A stretch of DNA of 64,000 nucleotides, taken from assembly GCA_018648645.1 (NCBI GenBank), contig JABGQS010000009.1, positions 16,653 to 80,652 on the forward strand. The letters are read 5' to 3'. Below are positions 45,318-56,800 of this stretch, one piece after another. The stretch is from Clostridia bacterium. Its GTDB lineage: Bacteria > Bacillota > Clostridia > Christensenellales > SZUA-584. Both the position numbers and the translations under genes were made by a program. The first letter of the stretch is position 1. Each line of letters starts with the position of its first letter. The notes under the pieces were generated by a model, which did not search any database, was not told the origin of the DNA, and saw nothing but the letters and a program-made list of their open reading frames with translations.

Positions 45318-45722
45318 ATGTACAAGCAATACAAACTCGAATTCGGTCTCGGTCTCGGCGGTGCAATCGCCGGCATACTGGCGTTCACCTACACTCTTTT
45401 GTTCACGTTTCTTTTTCTTTTTGAGTCTTCGATTGCCACAATCCCCATCATAATCGGGCTCACCTTCATGCTCGCCGCTTTCATACTCGCATTCATCGGC
45501 GCAGCCAAGCTAAACCAAAACCAAAAAAGCGGCGGCGTATTCCTGCTTATCTCCGCAGCCCTAACCATCGCATCCGTTGTGCTCAGCTTCGATACCGCGT
45601 GGTTTGGTCTGTTGATTATCCCACTAACGCTTGTAGCGGGTCTGCTTGCGCTCCTAAAAAAGGTTAAAACGCCCAAGGACAACACTCCCACATACGTCAA
45701 CACCTTCGACGGTTTGCAATAA
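45318..45722 (+). CDS. DUF4064-like membrane protein (array member 5)
   Basis: 134 residues with four helices and no zinc ribbon. FILAFIGAAKLNQNQKSGGV and IPLTLVAGLLALLKK align with the other members; the N-terminus MYKQYKLEFGLGLGGAIAGI resembles member 1. GAGGGAGGCAGCC before the ATG. Two dre-like operators lie upstream. Confidence 0.75.
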   Translation: MYKQYKLEFGLGLGGAIAGILAFTYTLLFTFLFLFESSIATIPIIIGLTFMLAAFILAFIGAAKLNQNQKSGGVFLLISAALTIASVVLSFDTAWFGLLIIPLTLVAGLLALLKKVKTPKDNTPTYVNTFDGLQ

Positions 45723-45764
45723 AAAAGCGCCGACACACGATAATTTCGTTTGTCGACGCTTATT
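45723..45764. terminator. Terminator between array member 5 and nadE
   Basis: AAGCG-C-CGACA / TGTCG-A-CGCTT stem with flanking A and T runs; it separates convergent genes. Confidence 0.75.
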
Positions 45765-45778
45765 GTTTTATCTGTTGC

Positions 45779-47683
45779 CTACTCATCCAAACTCTCTATC
45801 CACATATCAGCCTGCGCGTCCGACGGCATCCGCCAATCGCCCCTCGGCGATAATGATACACTCCCGACCTTCGGACCATCCGGCATGCACGATCGCTTAA
45901 ACTGCGACGCGAAAAACCGCTTGTAGAACTTCTTTAGCTGCTCGCGTAGCTGATTCTTGCTATATTCACCGTATGCCGTCTGCGCCAACAGCAATATCTT
46001 TTTCGGTGACATCTCAAACCGCAGCACATAATACATGAAAAAGTCGTTGAGGTCGTATTTGCCGATATGCTTTTGCGTGTCCTGCCGCTCGTCCGTCTCA
46101 TTTGGCGGCACCAGCTCCGGCGATGGCGGAATGGCGACAATCTCTTTGGCAATGCCGTGCAGCTTCTCGCTGTGCTCCGACACATACAGCACCATCTCTT
46201 TTATCAGCGTTTTTGCAACGCCCGAGTTCACGCCATACATCGATATCTGGTCGCCCGCATACGTGCAGAACCCAAGCGCCAGCTCGCTCAAATCGCCCGT
46301 GCCCACGACAAATCCATGCTCCTGATTCGCCAAATCCATCAACACCTGCGTTCGTTCTCTTGCCTGCGCGTTTTCATACGTTATATCCGGCTCTCCGCTG
46401 TGCCCGAGGTCTTTTAAGTGCGCTCTGGCCGCGTTCACAATGCTAATCTCTTTCAATTCAGCGCCCGTAGCTTTCGTCAAGCGCCTGCCCAAATCTTGCG
46501 TTTCGTCCGTGCTGCCAAAGCCCGGCATAACCACTCCGAGCACCGCGCTCTTTTTCAGCCCCGCTCTTTGCGCAGCCTCCACCGCCACCATCAACGCCAG
46601 CGCAGAATCAAGCCCGCCCGACACGCCGATAATCAACCGCTTGGTGTGCGTGTGTCTTATGCGCCGCTCCAGCGCGGTCACTTGTATATTGAAAACCTCA
46701 TCGCACCGCGCGTCTCGCTGCTCTTTGTCTCCTGGCACAAACGGAAGCCGCTCAATCTCTCTGTACTTCGGCACCGTCTGCTGCGCGTCAAACTTGCGCC
46801 TCCGATATGTCCTCACCGGGTCTTGTGCAACAAACGTGTTTTTGAGAATCCTGTCGTGGCTAAGTCTGTGCAAATCAAACTCGGTTATGCTCATCTGCGC
46901 CTCAAACGAGAATCGCTCCGAGCTGGCAAGCAAATTGCCGTTTTCGGCCAACACCGCGTGTCCGCCAAAAACCGTGTCCGTTGTCGACTCGCCCGGGCCC
47001 GCAGAAACGTACACAAACCCGCTGACGTATCTGCTGCTCTGCTGCTTTATCATCTCTTGCCGATACTCGCGCTTTCCCGCAAGCTCGTTGCTCGCCGATA
47101 TGTTTACAAACAGCGTTGCTCCCGCCATCGCTTGATACGCGTGCGGCGGAAACGGTACCCACAAATCTTCGCACAACTCTACTCCCAGCACCAGCTCACT
47201 TATCTGCTTACACTCAAACAATATATCGGTGCCAAACGGCACACTTTGTCCTGCTAAAGTTACGTTTTCTCCCGTCACGTCAATGCCTGAAGCAAACCAC
47301 CGCTGCTCATAATACTCGCTGTAGTTCGGAATATACGCCTTTGGCACAACGCCGAGTATTTCTCCCGATTGGAAAACCACCGCCGCGTTATACAGCTTGT
47401 CCGAAAAATGCACAGGCAGCCCGACGATGCACAAAACCGTTGTGTCCTTCGTCTCTTCCAAAAGCTCGCCCAGCACTTCGCTGCCCTGCTCCAGTATATT
47501 GCGCTGTCGAAACAAATCGCCCAACGTATAGCTCGTAATACAAAGCTCGGGAAACGCAGCGATGCTAACGTCCTTTGCCTGCGCATCGCGAATCATCGCA
47601 GCAATCCGTTCCTTGTTAATTTTCAGATTTCCAACAGCAACTTCGGGTACAGCCGCCGCCACTCTCACAAGTCCGCTATTCAT
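45779..47683 (-). CDS. nadE: Glutamine-dependent NAD+ synthetase
   Basis: 634 residues. N-terminal nitrilase-type glutaminase domain (about 1-290) with its Glu (SIAAFPELCITSY), Lys (VVPKAYIPNYSEYYEQ) and Cys (VLGVELCEDLWVPF); C-terminal synthetase domain with the P-loop LIIGVSGGLDSALALMVAVE (about 351-370) and GTGDLSELALGFCTYAGD. It amidates nicotinic acid adenine dinucleotide to NAD+. Length is normal for the two-domain form. Start 27 bp after the solute-binding protein gene ends. Confidence 0.96.
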   Translation of the reverse strand: MNSGLVRVAAAVPEVAVGNLKINKERIAAMIRDAQAKDVSIAAFPELCITSYTLGDLFRQRNILEQGSEVLGELLEETKDTTVLCIVGLPVHFSDKLYNAAVVFQSGEILGVVPKAYIPNYSEYYEQRWFASGIDVTGENVTLAGQSVPFGTDILFECKQISELVLGVELCEDLWVPFPPHAYQAMAGATLFVNISASNELAGKREYRQEMIKQQSSRYVSGFVYVSAGPGESTTDTVFGGHAVLAENGNLLASSERFSFEAQMSITEFDLHRLSHDRILKNTFVAQDPVRTYRRRKFDAQQTVPKYREIERLPFVPGDKEQRDARCDEVFNIQVTALERRIRHTHTKRLIIGVSGGLDSALALMVAVEAAQRAGLKKSAVLGVVMPGFGSTDETQDLGRRLTKATGAELKEISIVNAARAHLKDLGHSGEPDITYENAQARERTQVLMDLANQEHGFVVGTGDLSELALGFCTYAGDQISMYGVNSGVAKTLIKEMVLYVSEHSEKLHGIAKEIVAIPPSPELVPPNETDERQDTQKHIGKYDLNDFFMYYVLRFEMSPKKILLLAQTAYGEYSKNQLREQLKKFYKRFFASQFKRSCMPDGPKVGSVSLSPRGDWRMPSDAQADMWIESLDE

Positions 47684-47710
47684 GCTAACTCCTTTTAAAT
47701 CGCGCTAACC

Positions 47711-48589
47711 TCAAGATTCTATAAGCGCATTATAATCTGACAAACCCCAAATATCAAGCAGCGCTTCCATCGTGCCGTCCTGCTTCATTTCTTCAATCAC
47801 GTCGCCTATTGCAGCGCAAAACGTTGTCAGCGATTGTCGCGTTTCAATACAATACCCCTGCGGCAAAAACCGCTCCGGCAAAATAAGCATACCCCTTTTG
47901 CCAAACAATTTCAAGTACAGCTCGCTTGCGCAAACCGCGTCCACGTGCCCGCCTTCCAGCGCATCCACAGCCTCGGGGTACGAAGCGTACACTTGAATTT
48001 GCGCCGAAATATTAAACTCCGCTAAATATTCCTCCAGCTTACTCACATCATCCTCGTTTTCTCTGGATACATACGACTCTTGAACTATCGCAATTTTGCT
48101 TCCCATCAGCGCCTTTTGGCTGGTCATCTTACCCTGCTTCACCAAAAACGCGCTTCCGTCCGTCAAAAACGGCTCCGAGTACGCAATCAACGTCGCGTCC
48201 GAAGCTATCGACGCACCAAGCGCAATATCAAGCTCTCCCGTTTTAATCTGCGCGTCCTTCGTTTTACTGTTGACGTTTACATAAGTCACCAGCATGTTTT
48301 CGCCGAACAACCTGGCCATCACCTCATCAATGACGTCCTTCTCAAACCCTTCAAACTCTTGTGTGTCTGTGTTATATGTGCTAAGTGCACCAAGATCGGG
48401 TCTCAGCCCGATGCTTAAAATGTCCATTTGGCTTACTGCTTCCACGGCTTTCTGCTTTGCGGAAAGCTCACGCGCCGGTGCAGTTAACAGTATTATGCCG
48501 ACAATAATAATCACTGCGGCCAATATCGGCGCAATAATCTTAATGTGTTTACGTTTTATCAATAAAGAACGTTTTTTAACATATCTCAA
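47711..48589 (-). CDS. Membrane-anchored family 3 solute-binding protein
   Basis: 292 residues, starting at TTG (48589) with GGTGA upstream. A basic head and one uncleaved-looking helix (about 16-37) anchor it outside the membrane. The remainder has the periplasmic-binding-protein fold of amino-acid transporters (SBP_bac_3): DILSIGLRPDLGALSTYNTD, FEGFEKDVIDEVMARLFGEN, GELDIALGASIASD, YPEAVDALEGGHVDAVCASE. No permease or ATPase gene is adjacent, so it may be a sensor or orphan binding protein. A promoter and long leader lie upstream. Confidence 0.82.
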   Translation of the reverse strand: MRYVKKRSLLIKRKHIKIIAPILAAVIIIVGIILLTAPARELSAKQKAVEAVSQMDILSIGLRPDLGALSTYNTDTQEFEGFEKDVIDEVMARLFGENMLVTYVNVNSKTKDAQIKTGELDIALGASIASDATLIAYSEPFLTDGSAFLVKQGKMTSQKALMGSKIAIVQESYVSRENEDDVSKLEEYLAEFNISAQIQVYASYPEAVDALEGGHVDAVCASELYLKLFGKRGMLILPERFLPQGYCIETRQSLTTFCAAIGDVIEEMKQDGTMEALLDIWGLSDYNALIES

Positions 48590-48801
48590 AACGATTCACC
48601 AAACCGGTAAATACAGGGGAGGTGTGTAACCTCCCCCAAATCCGGTGCATTCCTTCGTTGTTATGCCCCCTCTACCAAGCAGCAACAGACCGTAAAACCA
48701 GCCGTTTGCCACCGCGTCGTGATGATAAATGATAACAATTCGGAATACCAATCTAGAAAATTTGCCTTGCCTCACACAAAAACAAATTTCCTTCAAGACA
48801 C
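48590..48801 (-). ncRNA. Structured leader or small RNA upstream of the solute-binding protein
   Basis: About 210 nt between a strong promoter and the TTG start. Predicted helices on the minus strand: GAAATTTG/CAAATTTTC near the 5' end, CGGTG-G-CA pairing with TG-CACCG in the middle, and a perfect GGGGAGGT-TACAC-ACCTCCCC hairpin (48615-48635) about 25 bp before the start codon, without a T run. An open 66-codon frame crosses the region but looks non-coding. No T-box (AGGGTGG-ACC) or other known riboswitch core was found. The rest of the gap to gyrA (48837-48923) shows nothing further. Confidence 0.4.
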
Positions 48802-48807
48802 TAGTGC

Positions 48808-48836
48808 ATTGTACAACATATAGTATGTTATTGCAA
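48808..48836 (-). promoter_or_regulatory. Promoter upstream of the solute-binding protein leader
   Basis: On the minus strand TTGCAA, 17 bp, TACAAT. Confidence 0.65.
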
Positions 48837-48923
48837 TAGCCTCCACTAAAATTAGCGTTCCTTTTCTACTGTTTTTTTCATCACGCCCCGCGTTTCGCCT
48901 TAAATCAGCTCTCTTTCGGGCAC

Positions 48924-51455
48924 TTATTTCTCTTCTTTCTCGCTTTGTGGTTCGCTTTGCGCAGCAGGCTCATCCGTCTTGTCTTCGCTTTGCGCATCCT
49001 GCTTACCGTCCTGCTCGCTCTCATCATCAATGTCTTCGGGCGGCACAATTGCGACAGAAACCACTTTTGCCTCCTCGCCGACATTCATCAACTTAACGCC
49101 CTGCGTGTCCCTGCCGTACGTGCTTATCTCGTCAACCTTCATGCGGATAATGATACCGGCGTCGTTGATCAAAATAATATCTTCGCTGCCGTCCACGACG
49201 CCAAGCGTACACAAATCGCCCGTCTTGTCGGTACGTTTAAGCGTTTTGATGCCGATGCCGCCACGCTTTTGTATCTTATACTCATCCACCGATGTGCGTT
49301 TGCCAAACCCGTTTTCGGTAATCACCAGCACTTCGGAGTTCTCGCGCACAATATCCACAGCAACAACACTATCGCCTTCTCGCAAAGTCACCGACTTCAC
49401 GCCCATCGCCGTTCTTCCCATATCGCGCACATCGCTTTCGGCAAACTTCACCGACATGCCCTGCTGCGTGCCGACAATCAGCTCGTCGCTTCCGCTGGTC
49501 TCCAACACTTCAATCAGCTCGTCGTCTTCTCTAAGCCCAATCGCAATCAGTCCCGTTTGGCGGATATTTTTAAACGCGCTTACCGACGTTTTCTTGATAA
49601 ACCCGTTTTTGGTCGCAATCACAAGCATTGCGTCTTCGCTAAACTCGCTGATGGGGAAGACCTCCGACACCTTTTCTCCCGCGTCCAGCTGCAACAGGTT
49701 CACTATTGCTGTACCCTTTGCTGTTCTGCTGGTCTCAGGCAGCTCATAGCACTTGCGCCTAAACACCTTACCTTTGTTGGTGAAAAACAGCAAATGACTA
49801 TGCGTGCTCGTCACCATCACGTGCTCGGCAAAATCCTCTTCGCGCGTAGACATGCCGGTGATTCCTCGCCCGCCTCGCCGCTGCGTTCTGTACGTATCGC
49901 TTTTAAGGCGCTTCACATATCCAAAGTGGGTCAGTGTAACAACCATCTCTTCTTCTTGAATCAGCTCATCAAGGTCAATGTCGTCCGCAACATACGTAAT
50001 CTCGCTGCGCCGCTCGTCCGCATACTTTTGCTTCACTTCAAGCATCTCTTCCTTAACAATGTCAATCACCATCTGCGGTGTGTCGAGTATGCTTTGCAGA
50101 TACGCAATTTTCTCAACAATTCTGTCATACTCGCTGACAATCTTGTCGCGCTCCAGCCCCGTCAGCCTTTGCAATCTCATGTCGAGTATCGCCTGCGCTT
50201 GCTTTTCGGAAAGCACAAACCGCTCGATCAAGCTCGCTTTTGCACTCGGCGCGTCGGGCGACTTCTTGATCATCTCGACAATTTCGTCAATGTTGTCAAG
50301 CGCTATTATCAGCCCTTCCAATATATGCGCTCTCGCCTGCGCTTTGGCAAGCTCGTGCTTTGTGCGGCGGACAATAACGTCCTTTTGGTGCTCAAGATAA
50401 TGATACAGCATCTGCTTTAAGTTAAGCACCTTCGGCTCGCCGTCCACCAGCGCAAGCATAATCACGCCAAACGTGTCGCGCATTTGCGTGTGCTTATACA
50501 GTCTGTTTAATATCACGTTTGCGTTCACGTCGCGCTTTAGCTCAATAACGACACGCATACCGCTCTTGTCGCTCTCGTCTCTGATGTCCGATATACCTTC
50601 GATGTGTTTATCCTGCACAAGCTCCGCAATTTTTATAATCAATGTCGCTTTATTTACCTGATACGGAAGTTCGGTCACAATAATGCGCTGCCGCCCCGCC
50701 TTAAACTCGTCAATCTCGGCCCGCGCGCGCACAACCACCTTGCCTCTGCCCGTGTGATACGCTTGCGTTATTCCCGAAGTTCCCATAATCACGCCACCGG
50801 TCGGGAAGTCCGGTCCCTGCATATACTGCATCAAATCGCTTATCGATGCTTCGGGGTTGTCAATCAAACAGATTGCCGCGTCCACCGCTTCGCCTAGGTT
50901 GTGCGGCGGTATATTTGTCGCCATCCCGACAGCGATTCCGCCCGTACCGTTCACAAGCAAATTTGGATACTTCGACGGCAATACTGACGGTTGCATAAGC
51001 GACTCGTCAAAGTTCGGATAAAAATCTACCGTGTCTTTTTCTATATCTCTTAGCAGCTCCATGCTAATTTTGCTTAGCTTCGCTTCGGTATATCGCATAG
51101 CAGCAGGCGCGTCTCCGTCCACGCTGCCAAAGTTACCGTGCCCGTTTACAAGCATGTGCCTTGTGCTAAAGTCCTGCGCCATTCGCACCATCGCCATATA
51201 CACAGAGCTATCTCCGTGCGGATGGTATTTACCAAGCACGTCGCCGACGATTCTTGCGCTTTTCCTAAACGGTTTGTCAGAGGAGAGACCAAGCTCGCTC
51301 ATCGAGTACAGTATGCGTCGATGCACAGGCTTTAATCCGTCGCGCACATCTGGCAGCGCGCGGTTTATAATAACCGCCATCGCATACGATATAAACGACG
51401 TCTTCATCTCTTTCTCAATATTTATGGGTATTATCGCTTTTCTTTTCTCTTCCAA
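48924..51455 (-). CDS. gyrA: DNA gyrase subunit A
   Basis: 843 residues. Breakage-reunion domain with catalytic Tyr122 ([13 protein letters not shown]) and quinolone-determining region [20 protein letters not shown] (about 77-96); the position equivalent to E. coli Asp87 is Met, and Ser83 is present. The C-terminal DNA-wrapping domain (about 500-810) ends in a Glu/Gln-rich tail with acidic repeats ([17 protein letters not shown]). [16 protein letters not shown] GyrA box is present ([16 protein letters not shown]). It follows gyrB by 10 bp. The acid-rich tail is also found in other Firmicutes GyrA proteins. Confidence 0.97.
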   Translation of the reverse strand: MEEKRKAIIPINIEKEMKTSFISYAMAVIINRALPDVRDGLKPVHRRILYSMSELGLSSDKPFRKSARIVGDVLGKYHPHGDSSVYMAMVRMAQDFSTRHMLVNGHGNFGSVDGDAPAAMRYTEAKLSKISMELLRDIEKDTVDFYPNFDESLMQPSVLPSKYPNLLVNGTGGIAVGMATNIPPHNLGEAVDAAICLIDNPEASISDLMQYMQGPDFPTGGVIMGTSGITQAYHTGRGKVVVRARAEIDEFKAGRQRIIVTELPYQVNKATLIIKIAELVQDKHIEGISDIRDESDKSGMRVVIELKRDVNANVILNRLYKHTQMRDTFGVIMLALVDGEPKVLNLKQMLYHYLEHQKDVIVRRTKHELAKAQARAHILEGLIIALDNIDEIVEMIKKSPDAPSAKASLIERFVLSEKQAQAILDMRLQRLTGLERDKIVSEYDRIVEKIAYLQSILDTPQMVIDIVKEEMLEVKQKYADERRSEITYVADDIDLDELIQEEEMVVTLTHFGYVKRLKSDTYRTQRRGGRGITGMSTREEDFAEHVMVTSTHSHLLFFTNKGKVFRRKCYELPETSRTAKGTAIVNLLQLDAGEKVSEVFPISEFSEDAMLVIATKNGFIKKTSVSAFKNIRQTGLIAIGLREDDELIEVLETSGSDELIVGTQQGMSVKFAESDVRDMGRTAMGVKSVTLREGDSVVAVDIVRENSEVLVITENGFGKRTSVDEYKIQKRGGIGIKTLKRTDKTGDLCTLGVVDGSEDIILINDAGIIIRMKVDEISTYGRDTQGVKLMNVGEEAKVVSVAIVPPEDIDDESEQDGKQDAQSEDKTDEPAAQSEPQSEKEEK

Positions 51456-51465
51456 AATAACTCTC

Positions 51466-53388
<1,923 letters not shown>

Positions 53389-53407
53389 CTATATAAACTA
53401 AATTGAT

Positions 53408-53653
53408 TTACGATTTTGAACGTTTTAGTAATGTCGCCGATGATATAGGCGAATAATAAATAAAATACTTCTCCAGGAACTTTGAAATGATAATAGACTT
53501 AATTCCATACTCCTCAATATAAAAACTGTGAGCCTCGCTGTTCAGTTTATTTAAAAACTTATTTGTGTCGTCGTTATTAAGCGCCTCTTTATAATCGAGG
53601 ATCATAATAATATCTTTTTTTGGCACAAGTGTATCTTTACCAATATATAGCAA
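53408..53653 (-). CDS. remB: RemB-like DUF370 extracellular matrix regulator
   Basis: 81 residues starting at TTG (53653) with AAGGAG seven bases upstream. MLYIGKDTLVPKKDIIMILD and the ending IIISKFLEKYFIYYSPISSA followed by TLLKRSKS match B. subtilis YaaB/RemB (IYYSPLSSSTLKKR). The position directly before gyrB is the same as in B. subtilis, where RemB supports biofilm-matrix gene expression. The middle part is more divergent. Confidence 0.88.
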   Translation of the reverse strand: MLYIGKDTLVPKKDIIMILDYKEALNNDDTNKFLNKLNSEAHSFYIEEYGIKSIIISKFLEKYFIYYSPISSATLLKRSKS

Positions 53654-53728
53654 TATAGTGCTCCTTACACGTTTTTATACTTAAACCTACTATATATTAT
53701 ATACAAAAACGCTCAATATTGAAAGAGT

Positions 53729-53742
53729 AAATGCGAACATTT
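53729..53742 (+). promoter_or_regulatory. Possible PurR box upstream of purL
   Basis: AAATGCGAACATTT contains the CGAAC core and resembles PurBox1 of the B. subtilis pur operon. A TTCG in the opposite sense lies at 53751-53754, but the spacing (13 bp) is shorter than the usual 16-17 bp. Confidence 0.35.
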
Positions 53743-53765
53743 CACATTTTTTCGCCCCAAATTCG

Positions 53766-53794
53766 TTGCGCGCGTTGTCAAAAACGGTTATACT
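53766..53794 (+). promoter_or_regulatory. Promoter of purL
   Basis: TTGCGC, 17 bp, TATACT, about 35 bp upstream of the purL ATG. Confidence 0.5.
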
Positions 53795-53828
53795 TTAAAA
53801 AAATAAGCTATTTTAGGAGTTTGCCTTT

Positions 53829-56800
53829 ATGCCAATGGTAAAACGCATTTATGTAGAAAAGAAAGAGGGCTTTAACATCGCCGCAAAACAGGCGTGTGAG
53901 GACTTCCAAACAATTCTCGGTAAAACCAGTTTAAAGTTCGTTCGTATACTAATACGATACGATATTGAAGGAATATCAGACAGCGATTTTGACGCGGCTG
54001 CTCACACCGTTTTCAGCGAACCCGCTGTCGATACTCTGTATACAGATAAATACAACATGGGGGAGAGCGACCTCTCCTTCGCAATCGAGTACCTTCCCGG
54101 TCAATACGACCAGCGCGCAGACAGCGCAGCGCAATGCACCGAGCTTCTGACACGAAACGCGCGCCCACTTGTCAAATGCGCCACCGTCTATGTGATGGAC
54201 GGCATAAGCGACTCCGACATGCAGGACATCAAAAGCTACGTAATAAACCCTGTCGACTCTCGGCAGGCAAGCGAAACGCTTCCCGAAACACTAAAAGAAA
54301 CACTTTCCGAGCCGCCCGATGTAGAAATTATGGACGGCTTTCGCGATTTAGACGCCGATGGTTTAGCCGCTTTTCTCACTGAATACGGGCTTGCAATGAA
54401 CCCTGCCGACATCGCTTGCATTAGGGACTACTTCAAAACGGACGAGCAGCGCGACCCCAGTATGGCAGAGATTCGCGTAATCGACACCTATTGGTCAGAC
54501 CACTGCCGCCACACCACTTTCCTAACAAAACTAGAGAACGTAACGTTTGATGACGAGCAGACGGCAACGCTCTATGACGAATACAACAAAGCGCGCGCTT
54601 TCGTCTATGGCGACAAAGCTGCAACTCGCGATATCAACCTGATGGACATCGCCACGCTATATTCCAAAGAGGCTAAAAAACTTGGGCTGATGAGCGACTT
54701 TGACGAGTCCGAAGAGATCAACGCCTGTTCCATCAAGCAAAAAGTAACTGTGGACGGTAAGAGCGAAAATTACCTCATCATGTTCAAGAACGAGACCCAC
54801 AACCACCCGACCGAAATCGAACCGTTCGGCGGCGCGGCAACGTGCCTTGGCGGCGCAATTCGCGATCCGCTCTCGGGCAGGTCGTACGTATATAACGCAA
54901 TGCGCGTCACGGGCAGCGGCGACCCGCGCGCGAGCATCGAAAACACAATGCCGGGCAAGCTTCCCCAGCGCAAAATCACCAAAGACGCTGCACACGGCTA
55001 CAGCTCCTACGGCAACCAAATCGGTTTGGCGACAGGGCTTGTAAACGAAATTTACCACGAGGGTTACGAAGCAAAGCGCATGGAAATCGGCGCAGTTGTT
55101 GCCAGCGCTCCTGCCAAAAACGTAAAGCGTGAAGTCCCGCAAAGCGGCGATATCGTTCTTCTTCTCGGCGGCGCAACAGGGCGCGACGGCTGTGGTGGTG
55201 CAACGGGTTCCAGTAAAGCACACGACATGGAGTCCATCGACACTTGCGGGGCAGAGGTACAAAAGGGCAACCCGCCGGTCGAACGCAAGCTCCAGCGGCT
55301 TTTCCGCAACAGCGAGTTTTCCACCCTCATCAAGCGCTGCAACGACTTTGGCGCAGGCGGTGTTTGCGTGGCAATAGGCGAGCTTGCCGACAGCCTAACC
55401 ATTAACCTGGATAACGTACGCAAAAAATACGAAGGACTGTCCGGCGTAGAGCTTGCCATTTCCGAAAGCCAAGAGCGCATGGCGATTGTCATCGACGCCA
55501 AGGACGAAGCAAAGGTTATGTCACTTGCCGCAAAAGAAAACCTGCACATTAACAAAGTAGCCGACATCACGGACGACGGACGCATGGTTCTCTCGTGGCG
55601 TGGCAAAACAATCGTCAGCCTAAAACGCAGCTTTCTCGACACAAACGGCGCGGTCGCAACAGCTGATGTTCACGTTGCGGACGCACAAACCGACATATTC
55701 TCCGAACCGTTCACGGGCGATTTTAGCGAGCGTATGAAGCAAATCGTCAGCGATCTGAACATTTGCTCCCAAAAAGGTCTAATCGAGATGTTCGACTCAA
55801 CCATCGGCGCGTCCAGCGTAACCATGCCCCTCGGCGGCAAAAACCAGCTGACCCCAACGCAAGCGATGTCTGCAAAAGTCGCGGCGGATGGGCAGTGCGA
55901 CACAGCCAGCCTTTTCTCATACGGCTTCGACCCATATCTAACAGAGAAAAATCCCATGCTCGGCAGCGTATACGCAGTCATTATGTCGCTGGCAAAGCTG
56001 ACCGCGACAGGCGGCGACACAAACCGCGCGTGGTTGACTTTGCAAGAATACTTCGAGCGCACAACATCGAAGCAAAGCTGGGGCAAACCGCTCGCGGCAC
56101 TGCTCGGCGCGTGGTGGGCGCAAAAAAACATGGGCACTCCGGCCATCGGCGGCAAAGATTCCATGTCCGGCACTTTCGAGAACATACACGTTCCGCCGAC
56201 ATTATGCTCGTTCGCGATATGCACAGAGGACGCAGATAATGTCATCTCGCCCGAGTTCAAACAAAGCAACAACCTGCTTTACCGCGTGCGCATAGAGCGC
56301 GATGAGCACGGAATGCCCATCTTCGATGACGTAAAAGCCAAATACGCATCGGTATATCAAGCAATCAAGGATAAGAAGGTCGTTTCCGCGTACGCTGTCG
56401 AGCGCGGCGGCGTACTGGCAGGCATTGCAAAGATGGCGCTCGGCAATGGCATCGGCGCAACGCTCAACCCCGACAACCTCGACGAACTAAGCCAAAAAGC
56501 ATACGGTGACATCATACTCGAAAGCGGCGACTTGTCGCTCGGCTACGAGGTAATCGGCAAAACAGGCGGCGACGCTCTCATGATGGCACAGGAAAGTATT
56601 TCACTTGCCGACCTGCAGCAAGGCTTCGAGCAGCCACTCAGCAGCGTTTTCCCCGCATATTCTAAATCCGAGGCCGAAGCACCAAACAAGCTGTACAAAT
56701 ACACAAACGTGTACACATATTCGGGACAAAAAGCGACTCCAACCGTGGTAATCCCCGTTTTCGCAGGTACCAACTGTGAATACGACTCGGCTAGCGCGTT

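Noticed and set aside
48596..48796. 66-codon open frame on the minus strand upstream of the solute-binding protein
   Set aside because: No acceptable RBS, composition not protein-like, and it overlies predicted RNA helices; treated as leader RNA.
48590..48801. T-box or known riboswitch upstream of the solute-binding protein
   Set aside because: No T-box AGGGTGG-ACC sequence, and no lysine, glycine, SAM or c-di-GMP core could be matched by eye. The CGAAGGAATGC stretch only loosely recalls the glutamine riboswitch.
48945..50420. Plus-strand open frame of about 490 codons opposite gyrA
   Set aside because: Antisense shadow of gyrA with His/Arg/Leu-rich composition typical of such shadows.
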